Part shown: positions 8,204 to 16,574 of the stretch, in pieces | Position numbering within the stretch: the first letter of the stretch is position 1 | How the letters are laid out: the number at the start of each line of letters is the position of its first letter | Source: Marinobacter salicampi | GTDB lineage: Bacteria > Pseudomonadota > Gammaproteobacteria > Pseudomonadales > Oleiphilaceae | Assembly (NCBI RefSeq): GCF_011074795.1 | Contig: NZ_JAAMPF010000018.1 | Coordinates: 682,001 to 746,000 of the forward strand | Direction: 5' to 3' | DNA: 64,000 bases | Translations under genes and position numbers: made by a program | Notes under the pieces: model-generated | The model's database searches: none | What the model saw: the letters and a program-made list of their open reading frames with translations, nothing else | What the model was told of the DNA's origin: nothing

Positions 8204-9700
8204 ATGAAAGTTTCCGCTGTATTTCGTGTCAAGAATCCGGAGATCAGAGCCCTGCATCTGACCTGGATTGCGTTTTTCATTACCTTCTATGTCTGGTTCA
8301 ACATGGCGCCCCTGGCGTCCAGTATGCTCAAGAGCGTGAACTGGCTGACCGCCGACGACCTCCGGCTGTTTGCCATCTGCAACGTCGCCCTCACCATACC
8401 GGCCCGTATCATCGTGGGCATGGCTCTTGACCGCTTTGGCCCGCGCCGGGTGTTTTCGGTACTTATGGTGCTGATGGCCATACCGGCGCTGATGTTCGCC
8501 TTTGGTACCACCATGATGCAGCTGCTGGTCAGCCGGCTGGTGCTGAGCTCCATTGGCGCCAGCTTCGTGGTAGGCATCCACATGACCGCCATGTGGTTCA
8601 AGCCCAGGGACATCGGGTTCGCCGAGGGCTTCTACGCCGGCTGGGGCAACTTCGGTTCCGCAGCGGCTGCCATCAGCCTGCCTACCATCGCACTGCACAT
8701 GTACGGTGGTGACGACGGCTGGCGCTGGGCCATCGCCCAGAGCGCCATCTTCATGGCGGCCTACGGCGTCTACTACTGGTTTGCCATTACCGATGGCCCG
8801 GTCGGCACCGTGCACCGCAAGCCCCGCAAGGCGGTGGCCCTGGAGGTCAGCTCCTGGGGTGACATGATCAAGCTGATTCTCTGGACCATTCCTTTGATCG
8901 GCGTGCTGGCGATACTGGTATGGCGCATCCAGAGCATGGGGTATCTGTCCCCGACCTGGGCTGCTGTCTGTTATGCCGCTATCGTAGCCGTGGTTTGCTA
9001 TCAGATTATCCAGATCCTTCGGGTCAATGTTCCGCTACTGAAAAAGGGCGTTCCAGAGGATGACAAGTACCCCTTCAACAGCGTTGCAGCGCTGAACAGC
9101 ACCTACTTTGCCAATTTCGGCGCCGAGCTTGCGGTGGTATCCATGCTGCCCATGTTTTTCGAGGAAACCTGGAGCCTGAACGCTGCTGCAGCCGGTCTGA
9201 TCGCCGCCTCCTTCGCCTTCGTCAACCTGGTGGCCCGGCCCATGGGCGGCCTTGTGTCAGACCGTATGGGTAACCGGCGTTTCGTGATGCTGGCCTACAT
9301 GTTTGGCATTTCCATAGGCTTTGCCCTCATGGGCTGGATGAACTCCAGCTGGCCGCTGATCATAGCCGTTGCCATTACCGTCTTTACTTCGTTCTTCGTG
9401 CAGGGCGCAGAGGGCGCGACCTTTGGCATAATCCCATCCATCAAACGGCGGCTGACCGGACAGATCTCCGGCATGGCCGGTGCCTATGGCAACGTCGGGG
9501 CGGTGGTCTATCTGACCATCTTCACCTTCGTCACCCCGAGCCAGTTCTTCTACATTATCGCCGGCGGTGCCTTTGTCAGCTGGCTGCTCTGCCTGATGTG
9601 GCTGAAAGAGCCCGAAAGCGGGTTTGACGAGGAATACTATGTGTCTTCTGTCGATCGGCAGATCGAAGCCGAGGAAAAGCTGCGGAAGGCTTCTGCCTGA
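8204..9700 (+). CDS. narK: Nitrate/nitrite transporter, NarK1-like (NNP family)
   Basis: 498 residues with about 12 membrane helices. Start ATG 8204 follows a GGGAGG ribosome site; upstream in-frame codons have no support. NNP signatures are SIGASFVVGIHMTAMWF, then YAGWGNFGSAAAAISLPT, with Arg68 in TM2 (TIPARIIVGMALDRFG) and the TM8 arginine in VNLVARPMGG. It resembles the first half of fused NarK1-NarK2 transporters and is followed by a NarK2-like gene. It is thought to import nitrate, possibly with protons. A rho-independent terminator follows at 9721. Confidence 0.88.
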   Translation: MKVSAVFRVKNPEIRALHLTWIAFFITFYVWFNMAPLASSMLKSVNWLTADDLRLFAICNVALTIPARIIVGMALDRFGPRRVFSVLMVLMAIPALMFAFGTTMMQLLVSRLVLSSIGASFVVGIHMTAMWFKPRDIGFAEGFYAGWGNFGSAAAAISLPTIALHMYGGDDGWRWAIAQSAIFMAAYGVYYWFAITDGPVGTVHRKPRKAVALEVSSWGDMIKLILWTIPLIGVLAILVWRIQSMGYLSPTWAAVCYAAIVAVVCYQIIQILRVNVPLLKKGVPEDDKYPFNSVAALNSTYFANFGAELAVVSMLPMFFEETWSLNAAAAGLIAASFAFVNLVARPMGGLVSDRMGNRRFVMLAYMFGISIGFALMGWMNSSWPLIIAVAITVFTSFFVQGAEGATFGIIPSIKRRLTGQISGMAGAYGNVGAVVYLTIFTFVTPSQFFYIIAGGAFVSWLLCLMWLKEPESGFDEEYYVSSVDRQIEAEEKLRKASA

Positions 9701-9720
9701 TAGCTGACGAGGAAACTCAG

Positions 9721-9752
9721 GCCCGGTTGGCGAAAGCCTTCCGGGCTTTTTT
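9721..9752 (+). terminator. Rho-independent terminator after narK1-like gene
   Basis: GCCCGG and CCGGGC form the outer stem, with an inner GGC-GAAA-GCC stem-loop, followed by TTTTTT. It lies 20 bp after the stop at 9700 and separates the two narK genes into distinct units. Confidence 0.85.
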
Positions 9753-9936
9753 CATGTCTAATCGAGGCTCGGTTTCGGCGGGTTTAAAAGGGCTACCTCC
9801 GCTGCGCTGATCACCGGAATTTCTACCCATATTGGGCTATGTGTGTTTTAAGTAACTGATATTGTATATAAAAAAAGGACGGGTGAAGCTCCTGTAAAGC
9901 CTCTTTGCTGTCGTTCAGAACAGCCAGTGCAAGTCC

Positions 9937-9950
9937 TTGATATCGGTCAA
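9937..9950 (+). promoter_or_regulatory. FNR/ANR box upstream of second narK
   Basis: TTGAT-ATCG-GTCAA matches TTGAT-N4-RTCAA fully. Its centre is about 88 bp upstream of the ATG at 10032. Together with the terminator at 9721 this shows the second narK has its own anaerobic promoter. I see no gene in the remainder of the 331 bp gap from 9701 to 10031. Confidence 0.75.
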
Positions 9951-10031
9951 CCCCGCCGGAGGCCCTTCCTTTGCACACTTGGCATATCCCGCATTTACCG
10001 CATGGGGCAACCACGATTAGGGAGTAGAGCC

Positions 10032-11624
10032 ATGGCCAAGACTAACGCCGACATCGAGCATTGGGATGTCGAGGATAAAGAATTCTGGGAGCGCGAGGGC
10101 AAGCGCATCGCCAACCGTAACCTCTGGATCTCCATACCCAGCCTGCTGGTAGGTTTTGCGGTCTGGCTGATGTGGGGCATGATCACTACCCAGATGAAAA
10201 ACCTGGGTTTCCCGTTCACTATCGACCAGCTCTTCATGCTTTCCGCCGTGGCAGGCTTGTCCGGGGCGACACTGAGAATCCCGGCTTCCTTCATGATCAA
10301 GATCGCCGGTGGCCGCAATACCATCTTCCTGACCACCGCCCTGCTGATGATCCCGGCAGCGGGCACCGGTATTGCCCTGATGAACCCGGACACACCCTTT
10401 ATCGTCTTCCAGGCGCTGGCCCTTCTGTCCGGTATTGGTGGCGGTAACTTCGCCTGCTCCATGAGCAACATCAGCACCTTCTATCCCAAGCATAAGCAGG
10501 GCTACGGTCTGGGCATGAATGCGGGCCTGGGCAACTTTGGCGTTACAACCATGCAGGTGGTGATCCCGCTGGTGATGACTGTGGGCATATTCGGCGCACT
10601 TGCTGGCGATCCCATGCCGTTGCAGAATGCCAGTGGCACGCTCATTGGTCGCATTGAAGCAGGTACTGATACCTGGATCCAGAACGCCGGCTTCATCTGG
10701 CTGGTGTTCCTGATTCCCCTGGCTTTTGCCGGCTGGTTTGGCATGAACAACCTCAGGGTGGTGACGCCCAACCCCGGCCATCCGCTATCGGCGTTCGGCA
10801 AGATCCTCGGGCTTTACGGCGTTGGTCTGGTGGCTGCGGTTGCTGGCCTCTATGCCCTCAGTGTGCTCAATATGTGGGTTGCGCTGCCATTAACCATCGC
10901 TCTCACGCTGGTCCTGCTGCGCCTGATCCCCGGGGACATCAAGCCGAACATCCAGGCCCAGTTTGCGATTTTCAACAACAAGCACACCTGGGCAATGACC
11001 GTGCTGTACATTCTCACCTTTGGTTCCTTCATTGGATTTTCAGCGGCCCTTCCCCTCTCCATCAGTGTCATTTTCGGAAACATGATGGAAGTTGGTGCTG
11101 ACGGAACCTTGTCCCGGGTCGCAAACCCGGATGCGCCCAGCGCCCTGACCTGGGCGTGGATCGGTCCATTCGTGGGCGCACTGATCCGCCCGGTGGGCGG
11201 CTGGGTATCCGATAAGGTGGGCGGCGCCATCGTGACCCAGATCATTTCCGTAGTGATGGTGTTTGCGTCGGTCGCGACCGGCTACGTCATGATGCTGGCG
11301 TACAACTCCGAGGACCCGAACAGCTACTTTGCCCTGTTCCTTATTCTGTTCATTGTTCTGTTCGCCGCCAGCGGTATCGGCAACGGCTCCACCTTCCGCA
11401 GCATTGGCTTTATCTTCAACCAGCAGCAAAAAGGCCCGGTACTGGGCTGGACCTCAGCTGTCGCAGCCTACGGCGCGTTTATCGCCCCAAGGGTGATGGG
11501 CGAACAGATACAGGCAGGTACTCCGGAATACGCCATGTATGGCTTCGCAGTCTTCTATGCCGTTTGCCTGGTGGTGAACTGGTGGTTCTACCTGCGCAAG
11601 AATGCCTACGTGAAGAATCCCTGA
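10032..11624 (+). CDS. narK: Nitrate/nitrite transporter NarK (E. coli NarK/NarK2 type)
   Basis: 530 residues. ATG 10032 follows GGGAGTAGAGCC. The N terminus resembles E. coli NarK closely: FWEREGKRIANRNLWISIP, then QLFMLSAVAGLSGATLRIP with Arg82, the nitrate signature GIGGGNFACSMSNIS and GYGLGMNAGLGNFGV, and the second arginine in GALIRPVGGWVSDK. An insert of about 60 residues relative to E. coli NarK lies between TM6 and TM7. Likely a nitrate/nitrite antiporter. It has its own FNR box and a terminator at 11643. Confidence 0.9.
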   Translation: MAKTNADIEHWDVEDKEFWEREGKRIANRNLWISIPSLLVGFAVWLMWGMITTQMKNLGFPFTIDQLFMLSAVAGLSGATLRIPASFMIKIAGGRNTIFLTTALLMIPAAGTGIALMNPDTPFIVFQALALLSGIGGGNFACSMSNISTFYPKHKQGYGLGMNAGLGNFGVTTMQVVIPLVMTVGIFGALAGDPMPLQNASGTLIGRIEAGTDTWIQNAGFIWLVFLIPLAFAGWFGMNNLRVVTPNPGHPLSAFGKILGLYGVGLVAAVAGLYALSVLNMWVALPLTIALTLVLLRLIPGDIKPNIQAQFAIFNNKHTWAMTVLYILTFGSFIGFSAALPLSISVIFGNMMEVGADGTLSRVANPDAPSALTWAWIGPFVGALIRPVGGWVSDKVGGAIVTQIISVVMVFASVATGYVMMLAYNSEDPNSYFALFLILFIVLFAASGIGNGSTFRSIGFIFNQQQKGPVLGWTSAVAAYGAFIAPRVMGEQIQAGTPEYAMYGFAVFYAVCLVVNWWFYLRKNAYVKNP

Positions 11625-11642
11625 TTCGTCGCTTCCTCCGGC

Positions 11643-11675
11643 AAGCTGGCTCCTGACCCGGGGCCAGCTTTTTTT
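11643..11675 (+). terminator. Rho-independent terminator after narK
   Basis: AAGCTGGC and GCCAGCTT pair across a 12-base loop and are followed by a T run. It begins about 20 bp after the narK stop and ends before the AEC transporter. Confidence 0.85.
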
Positions 11676-11729
11676 CTGACCTGGTGATAGACTGCGCAGC
11701 TTCTTCTCCGGCTTCTCCAAGGACTGGCC

Positions 11730-12653
11730 ATGGCAGCGGCGCTGGCACTTTTCTATAAGCTGATTCCCCTCTATATAACCGTTTTGCTGGGGTGGGTGGC
11801 TGGGCGATATCTGGAAGCCAGTGGCCGGCACATTGCCGGTATCATGCTGTACATCGTTACACCCTCGGTCATCTTTTACGGCGTGATGAACGCGCCCCTT
11901 ACGACGGAAGTCATCCTGCTGCCCTTGCTGACGTTTACGCTCTCTGCGGTGGTTGGGGTGGCAAGCATGCTGGCGGGCCGGCGTTGGCTGAAAGATGGCA
12001 GCGCCAATATCATGCCCCTGGCCGCGGGCACTGGCAACACCGGTTACTTTGGTATCCCGGTGGCACTGCTCCTGTTCGGCGAGCAGGGCGTCGGGCTTTA
12101 TATCGTCTGTATGCTGGGCACCACTCTGTTCGAGACCTCGCTCGGATTCTATATAGCCGCCCGGGGACGTTACGGTGTCGCCGAATGTCTGCAGCGGGTT
12201 GCCCGGCTGCCCTCGGTCTATGCCTTTGCCCTGGCCGTTGTCCTGAACCTTTCGGACATCAGCATTCCTGATGTATTCCTGCCTCTGTTCGACAACCTCC
12301 GCGGCGCCTACAGTATTCTGGGAATGATGATCATCGGCATGAGCATCTCGAGCATGCGGGGTCTGGCGGGTAACGTGCGCTTCACAGGGGTGGCATTCTT
12401 CGGTAAGTTTGTGGTGTGGCCCTTGGCTACGCTGTTGCTATGGTGGCTTGATAGCCGGTATTTCAATTTCTACGACCTGGCCGTCTATAAGGCATTGTTC
12501 CTGATCTCCATTACTCCCATGGCCGCCAATACGGTGGTGATTGCCACACTGCTGGATACATCCTGGCGACAGGCAGCGGGAACAACGTTATTGAGCACGC
12601 TGTTTGCTCTTGTCTATATTCCGCTCATGGTCTCCCTGGTACTGGGCAACTGA
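11730..12653 (+). CDS. AEC family (auxin efflux carrier-type) transporter
   Basis: 307 residues, about ten membrane helices. It matches the AEC/MdcF family: GWVAGRYLEASGRHIAGIML with the TPSVIFYGVM segment, the mid-protein AAGTGNTGYFGIPVALLLFG, and a C-terminal half ending in SITPMAANTVVIATLLD. Family members move small organic acids or act as permeases; the substrate is unknown. An AAGGA ribosome site precedes the ATG. It lies 40 bp upstream of mnhE on the same strand and may share its transcript. Confidence 0.85.
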   Translation: MAAALALFYKLIPLYITVLLGWVAGRYLEASGRHIAGIMLYIVTPSVIFYGVMNAPLTTEVILLPLLTFTLSAVVGVASMLAGRRWLKDGSANIMPLAAGTGNTGYFGIPVALLLFGEQGVGLYIVCMLGTTLFETSLGFYIAARGRYGVAECLQRVARLPSVYAFALAVVLNLSDISIPDVFLPLFDNLRGAYSILGMMIIGMSISSMRGLAGNVRFTGVAFFGKFVVWPLATLLLWWLDSRYFNFYDLAVYKALFLISITPMAANTVVIATLLDTSWRQAAGTTLLSTLFALVYIPLMVSLVLGN

Positions 12654-12693
12654 CCGGCGGGAACATGTCGGGTTGGCCACACAAGGAGAGTGT

Positions 12694-13188
12694 ATGGAGG
12701 CAGTCAGGGATGGTGTGTTCAGGGGCCTGGCACTGTATCTGCTCTGGTGGGTGCTCACAGAAGGCGATAGCTCAGGCCTGACCGCGGGCCTTGTGATTAC
12801 CGTTGCCATCACTCTGATTTCCCTTGGTCTTTTTCCTGCCTCCCGCTACAGGATCCGCCCGGTCGCCGCTGTCGGTTTCACGGTTCATTTCCTGCTGCGA
12901 TCCGTTGCCGGAGGTACGGATGTGGCCCACAGGCTGCTCAAACCCCGTCTCGACATCAAGCCAGGCTACCGCACCTTTTATACCACGCTTCCGAAAAACG
13001 GGCCGCGCTGGCTGTTGGCCAATACTCTTTCACTAACCCCCGGAACGATCAGTGCCAACCTGAAGGGTGACTGTCTGGAATTGCACTGTCTGGATATCAC
13101 CGCGGTTACAGAAGACGACTTCAGAGATACCGAAGCACGGGTGGCAGCCATGTTCAGCCAGCGCTCCCGGCACGAGGTTGAGCAATGA
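12694..13188 (+). CDS. mnhE: Na+/H+ antiporter subunit E (MnhE/MrpE/MbhA type)
   Basis: 164 residues from ATG 12694, behind a strong AAGGAGAG site. MnhE features: LALYLLWWVLTEG with early membrane helices, a central region with HFLLRSVAGGTDVAHRLLKP, and the family C terminus LLANTLSLTPGTISANLKGD followed by ELHCLDI. First gene of a nine-gene antiporter operon; the next gene starts within its stop codon (ATGA). Confidence 0.88.
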   Translation: MEAVRDGVFRGLALYLLWWVLTEGDSSGLTAGLVITVAITLISLGLFPASRYRIRPVAAVGFTVHFLLRSVAGGTDVAHRLLKPRLDIKPGYRTFYTTLPKNGPRWLLANTLSLTPGTISANLKGDCLELHCLDITAVTEDDFRDTEARVAAMFSQRSRHEVEQ

Positions 13189-13469
13189 CTCTTGTGTTCT
13201 ATGTGGTGGCTACCTTCCTTCTGCTGACATTGCTGGTGGGCCTGCTGCGTATCTGGCGTGGCCCGGCTGCGGCCGACCGGATGCTGGCTTCCCAGCTGTT
13301 CGGCACGACCGGGGTTGCGCTGATGCTTGTGCTGGCGGAAGCCCAGGCTATGGCGTCGCTGCGGGATGTAGCTCTGGTACTGGCGATCCTTGCGGTTATG
13401 GCGGTGGCCGCCTTTGTGACCCGGGTGGTTCGCATTGACCGTGAGCCAGATGGGGACCCCGATGATTGA
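13185..13469 (+). CDS. mnhF: Antiporter subunit F (MnhF/MbhB type)
   Basis: 94 residues with three membrane helices. The family motif LLRIWRGPAAADRMLASQLFG is visible across residues 20-40. It overlaps mnhE by four bases and runs into mnhG, indicating translational coupling. A membrane component of the Mrp complex; no catalytic residues of its own. Confidence 0.88.
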   Translation: MTLVFYVVATFLLLTLLVGLLRIWRGPAAADRMLASQLFGTTGVALMLVLAEAQAMASLRDVALVLAILAVMAVAAFVTRVVRIDREPDGDPDD

Positions 13470-13773
13470 TGCATTGATCAGCGCTCTGCAGGTTCTGCTA
13501 CTGGCGACTGGCTGTGGTTTTTTCGCAGTAGGGACACTGGGGTTGTTTCGCCTCCCTGATGCGGTAACCCGACTTCACGCATTGACCAAGGCAGACAACC
13601 TGGGACTGGGCCTGATTGTACTGGGTCTTCTGCCCTCCATGCCTGGTGTGGCCGCAGGGCTGAAAATGATCCTGATCTGGTTGGTGGTTCTGGCCACCAG
13701 TGCCACCTCGGCGCACCTCATTGCCCGAGCCGTTGAGTCCTCTGAAACCGACAGTACCGGGAGGAGCGAATGA
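13462..13773 (+). CDS. mnhG: Antiporter subunit G (MnhG/MbhC type)
   Basis: 103 residues. ATG 13462 is preferred because GGGGA stands seven bases before it; ATG 13450 and TTG 13435 are alternatives. The MnhG motif GTLGLFRLPDAVTRLHALTKADNLGLG is evident, with three membrane helices. It overlaps mnhF by eight bases and the next gene by four. Confidence 0.87.
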   Translation: MIDALISALQVLLLATGCGFFAVGTLGLFRLPDAVTRLHALTKADNLGLGLIVLGLLPSMPGVAAGLKMILIWLVVLATSATSAHLIARAVESSETDSTGRSE

Positions 13774-14060
13774 CCGAATGGCTGCTTGACGGTTTGCTGG
13801 TATTCACCCTTCTGATGACCGCCTCGGCAACGCTGGTGTCCCGTGACCTGTTTCGGGCCGTGGTGCTGTTCATCGCCTTTGGCCTGGTTATGGCGGCCTG
13901 TTGGGTCCGGCTGGATGCGCCCAATATCGCCCTTGCGGAGGCAGCCATCGGGGCTGGTCTGAGTGGCGTGCTGTTCCTCGACGCGGTCAGTCAGTTGCGC
14001 AGGGGGCAGACACGAAAACGGAGTGCCTCGGCAGACCAAAGCCCGGAGGCAGGAACATGA
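13770..14060 (+). CDS. DUF4040/MbhD-like antiporter subunit (split MrpA C-terminal part)
   Basis: 96 residues, three helices. FRAVVLFIAFGLVMAACWV followed by APNIALAEAAIGAGLSGVLF is the DUF4040 (MbhD) signature, which in standard Mrp operons is the C-terminal region of the large MnhA subunit. Here it is a separate gene, as in archaeal Mbh operons. It overlaps the next gene by four bases. Confidence 0.85.
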   Translation: MTEWLLDGLLVFTLLMTASATLVSRDLFRAVVLFIAFGLVMAACWVRLDAPNIALAEAAIGAGLSGVLFLDAVSQLRRGQTRKRSASADQSPEAGT

Positions 14061-14752
14061 AGGCTTGGTTCGCCACTTTTGTCGTGCTGGCGGTCTGCGT
14101 CGCCTTCACCGGTTTGCTCGCCGTTACGGTGTGGGATATTGCCCAGACACCAGCCCTGGTGCAGCTTCCTGCAATGGTGGCTGAAAAGCTTTCTGAGAGT
14201 GGGGTAAAAAACCCGGTCACTGCGGTGCTTCTGAACTTCCGCAGCTACGATACCCTGCTTGAAATCGGCGTTTTAGTGATTGCCGCCATGACAGGCATCT
14301 CCATGGCCAGAACTCCGACCCTTGAAGACCCCGAGCTGCGCACCAGCAATGAGCTGCTTTTTGCCCTGCAGCGCTGGTTCGTGCCGCTGATGCTCATGGT
14401 GGCCGGTTACCTGTTATGGGCCGGCTCGGATCGTCCCGGAGGTGCGTTCCAGGCTGGTGCTGTGCTGGCTGCGGCCGGAGTACTGATGCGACTCGGGGCC
14501 CGGCCGATGAATTTCCTGCGCCCGGGTATCCTGCTTCGGCTGGGGCTCGTTCTGGGTTTCGCGGTGTTCCTCGTGGTGGCGCTTGCCAGTGCCTTTGCCG
14601 GCGAAGCCTTTCTGGATTACCCAGAGGGCTGGACCAAGGTGCTCATCGTCACAATCGAGGCCGTTCTTACCCTGTCCATTGGCATGGTGTTGCTGGCGCT
14701 GTTCGTGGCGGGACCTGTCAACGAGTATGGGGAAGAGGACGACCCGGTATGA
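14057..14752 (+). CDS. mnhB: MnhB-type subunit with an MbhE-like N-terminal part
   Basis: 231 residues from ATG 14057. Residues 1-80 resemble MbhE (VKNPVTAVLLNFRSYDTLLE then IGVLVIAAMTG). Residues about 100-225 form the MnhB domain (RWFVPLMLMVAGYLLWAG, DRPGGAFQAGAVLAAAGVLM). In archaeal Mbh these are two genes, mbhE and mbhF; here they are joined. The next gene starts within its stop codon. Confidence 0.83.
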   Translation: MKAWFATFVVLAVCVAFTGLLAVTVWDIAQTPALVQLPAMVAEKLSESGVKNPVTAVLLNFRSYDTLLEIGVLVIAAMTGISMARTPTLEDPELRTSNELLFALQRWFVPLMLMVAGYLLWAGSDRPGGAFQAGAVLAAAGVLMRLGARPMNFLRPGILLRLGLVLGFAVFLVVALASAFAGEAFLDYPEGWTKVLIVTIEAVLTLSIGMVLLALFVAGPVNEYGEEDDPV

Positions 14753-15114
14753 GTGCCCACCTTCTTTACGCCTTCGGTGGTGTGGTGCTCTGCGGGATGG
14801 GGCTCGGAGGCTTCATCCTGCTCTCCCACCTGCTGCGCAAACTGCTGGCGTTCAACATCATGGGCTCTGGTATCTTCCTCATACTCGTCGGACTTGCGCA
14901 ACATGGGGGCGGCGCTGAGCCCGGCATGGACCCGGTGCCCCAGGCCCTGGTTCTGACGGGTATTGTGGTTGCCGTTTCAGCGACGGCTCTGGCCCTTGTG
15001 CTGATCAGGCGATACTACTACCTGACCGGGCAGACGGTACTTGAATCCAGCGCAGAATCCGGCCGTCGAAACAATGATGACGATCCAGGGTCCAGAAAGG
15101 ACGGCGCTTTATGA
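14749..15114 (+). CDS. mnhC: Antiporter subunit C (MnhC/NuoK-like)
   Basis: 121 residues, three membrane helices, NuoK-like fold: LLRKLLAFNIMGSGIFLILVG, then PVPQALVLTGIVVAVSATALALVLI, the conserved MnhC pattern. ATG 14749 overlaps the upstream TGA. The C-terminal 25 residues are polar and charged. It overlaps the next gene by four bases. Confidence 0.87.
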   Translation: MSAHLLYAFGGVVLCGMGLGGFILLSHLLRKLLAFNIMGSGIFLILVGLAQHGGGAEPGMDPVPQALVLTGIVVAVSATALALVLIRRYYYLTGQTVLESSAESGRRNNDDDPGSRKDGAL

Positions 15115-16574
15115 CCACCTGGTTAATGGCCGGCCTGCTGTTCACACCTCTTGCCTGGGCGGCCATCACGCTTCTGCTCAGCTTTCGTAATGGCCGGTGG
15201 GTCAGCTGGCTGGGCATGCTGGTGCAGGTTCTGGTGTCCGTCGGGGTCTGGCTGCTGGTTGTCGATAGGGGTGAGTTTTACCACGGGCTGGGCGGATGGG
15301 ATGCCCCCCTTGGTATCGAGCTTCGGGTGGATGGGCTGGCGATCATATTCGTGCTGCTGACTGCCACCGTGGCCACCGCCTGTGGCTGGCACGCGGGCAT
15401 GTACCTGGACAGCGACAAACCCTGGCAGAAACACTTCTGGCCCCTGTTCTGGTTTTTATGGGCCGCACTGAACAGCGTCTGGTTGAGTGGTGATCTGTTC
15501 AACCTCTATGTCGGGCTGGAGGTGATCACCCTGACGGCCGTAGGGCTGGTGGCGGTGGGCGGCCAGGCCGATGCCCTGCGTGCAGCGCTGAGATACCTGT
15601 TGGTTGCCCTGGTCGGGTCCATGGCCTACCTGCTCGGGGTGGCGCTCGTGTATGGCGAGTTCGGGGTCCTGTCACTGGCGGTTGTCCGGGAGCTCCAGGC
15701 TGAGAATGGTGTGGGCATGACCCTGCCCCTGGCATTGATGCTGGGCGGGCTGGCGGTAAAGAGCGCGCTCTTCCCCATGCATGGCTGGCTGCCACCGGCC
15801 CATGGTGTCGCCAAGTCCCCGGTGAGTGGACTCATGTCCGGACTGGTGGTGAAGGCTTCGTTTTATATAGCGGCGCGGCTGTGGCTGGAGCTCGGGCATG
15901 AGGCCGGCAGCCTGGCTCTGGCCCAGGTGCTGGGGGTGCTCGGAAGCGCTGCGGTGGTCTGGGGCAGTTGGCTGGCCTTGCGTCAGAAAAAGCTCAAACA
16001 GGTGGTGGCCTACTCGTCAGTGGCGCAGATAGGGTATCTGTTTCTGTTATTCCCGCTCACCCTGTCGGTAAGCGAGGCTGTGTCGCTGCAGGCCCAGCAG
16101 GGCGTGACGCTGCAGGTAGTCAGTCACGCCCTGGCCAAGGGGGCCATGTTTCTTGCCGCAGGCAATCTGATCCTGTCAGTGCGAAGCGGCGAAGTTGACG
16201 CGTTGGCGGGGGTCGGGCGCTTCCTGCCTTTTTCGCTGTTTTCCTTTGGCCTTGCCGGTGTGTCCCTGATGGGCCTGCCTCCATCCGGTGGTTTCGCCGC
16301 CAAATGGCTGCTACTGCAGGCCAGCCTGGCAAGTGGCCAGTGGTGGTGGGCGCTGGTGCTGCTGGCCGGAGGGCTACTGTCGGCACTTTACGTGTTCCGT
16401 ATCTACCAGGCGTCCTTCGTTCAGGACAGCGACCTGGATGAGTTCTATCACCCCCCTCGCAGCCTTGAGCTGGTGCCGATGATTCTGGCGCTGCTGGCCC
16501 TGGGGCTAGGCCTGGTAGTGGACCCCATGCTGACCCTGCTCGGGCGCCCCTTCGGTGAGGGGTCGGTGCCATGA
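15111..16574 (+). CDS. mnhD: MnhD-type antiporter subunit 1 (NuoN/NuoM-like)
   Basis: 487 residues, about 14 membrane helices, complex I-like proton-channel family. The TM5 glutamate is present as Glu137 in NLYVGLEVITL. The TM7 lysine motif is VKSALFPMHGWLPPAHG, and another lysine lies in GLVVKASFYIAARLW. First of three consecutive antiporter-like subunits; overlaps both neighbours by four bases. Confidence 0.87.
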   Translation: MTTWLMAGLLFTPLAWAAITLLLSFRNGRWVSWLGMLVQVLVSVGVWLLVVDRGEFYHGLGGWDAPLGIELRVDGLAIIFVLLTATVATACGWHAGMYLDSDKPWQKHFWPLFWFLWAALNSVWLSGDLFNLYVGLEVITLTAVGLVAVGGQADALRAALRYLLVALVGSMAYLLGVALVYGEFGVLSLAVVRELQAENGVGMTLPLALMLGGLAVKSALFPMHGWLPPAHGVAKSPVSGLMSGLVVKASFYIAARLWLELGHEAGSLALAQVLGVLGSAAVVWGSWLALRQKKLKQVVAYSSVAQIGYLFLLFPLTLSVSEAVSLQAQQGVTLQVVSHALAKGAMFLAAGNLILSVRSGEVDALAGVGRFLPFSLFSFGLAGVSLMGLPPSGGFAAKWLLLQASLASGQWWWALVLLAGGLLSALYVFRIYQASFVQDSDLDEFYHPPRSLELVPMILALLALGLGLVVDPMLTLLGRPFGEGSVP

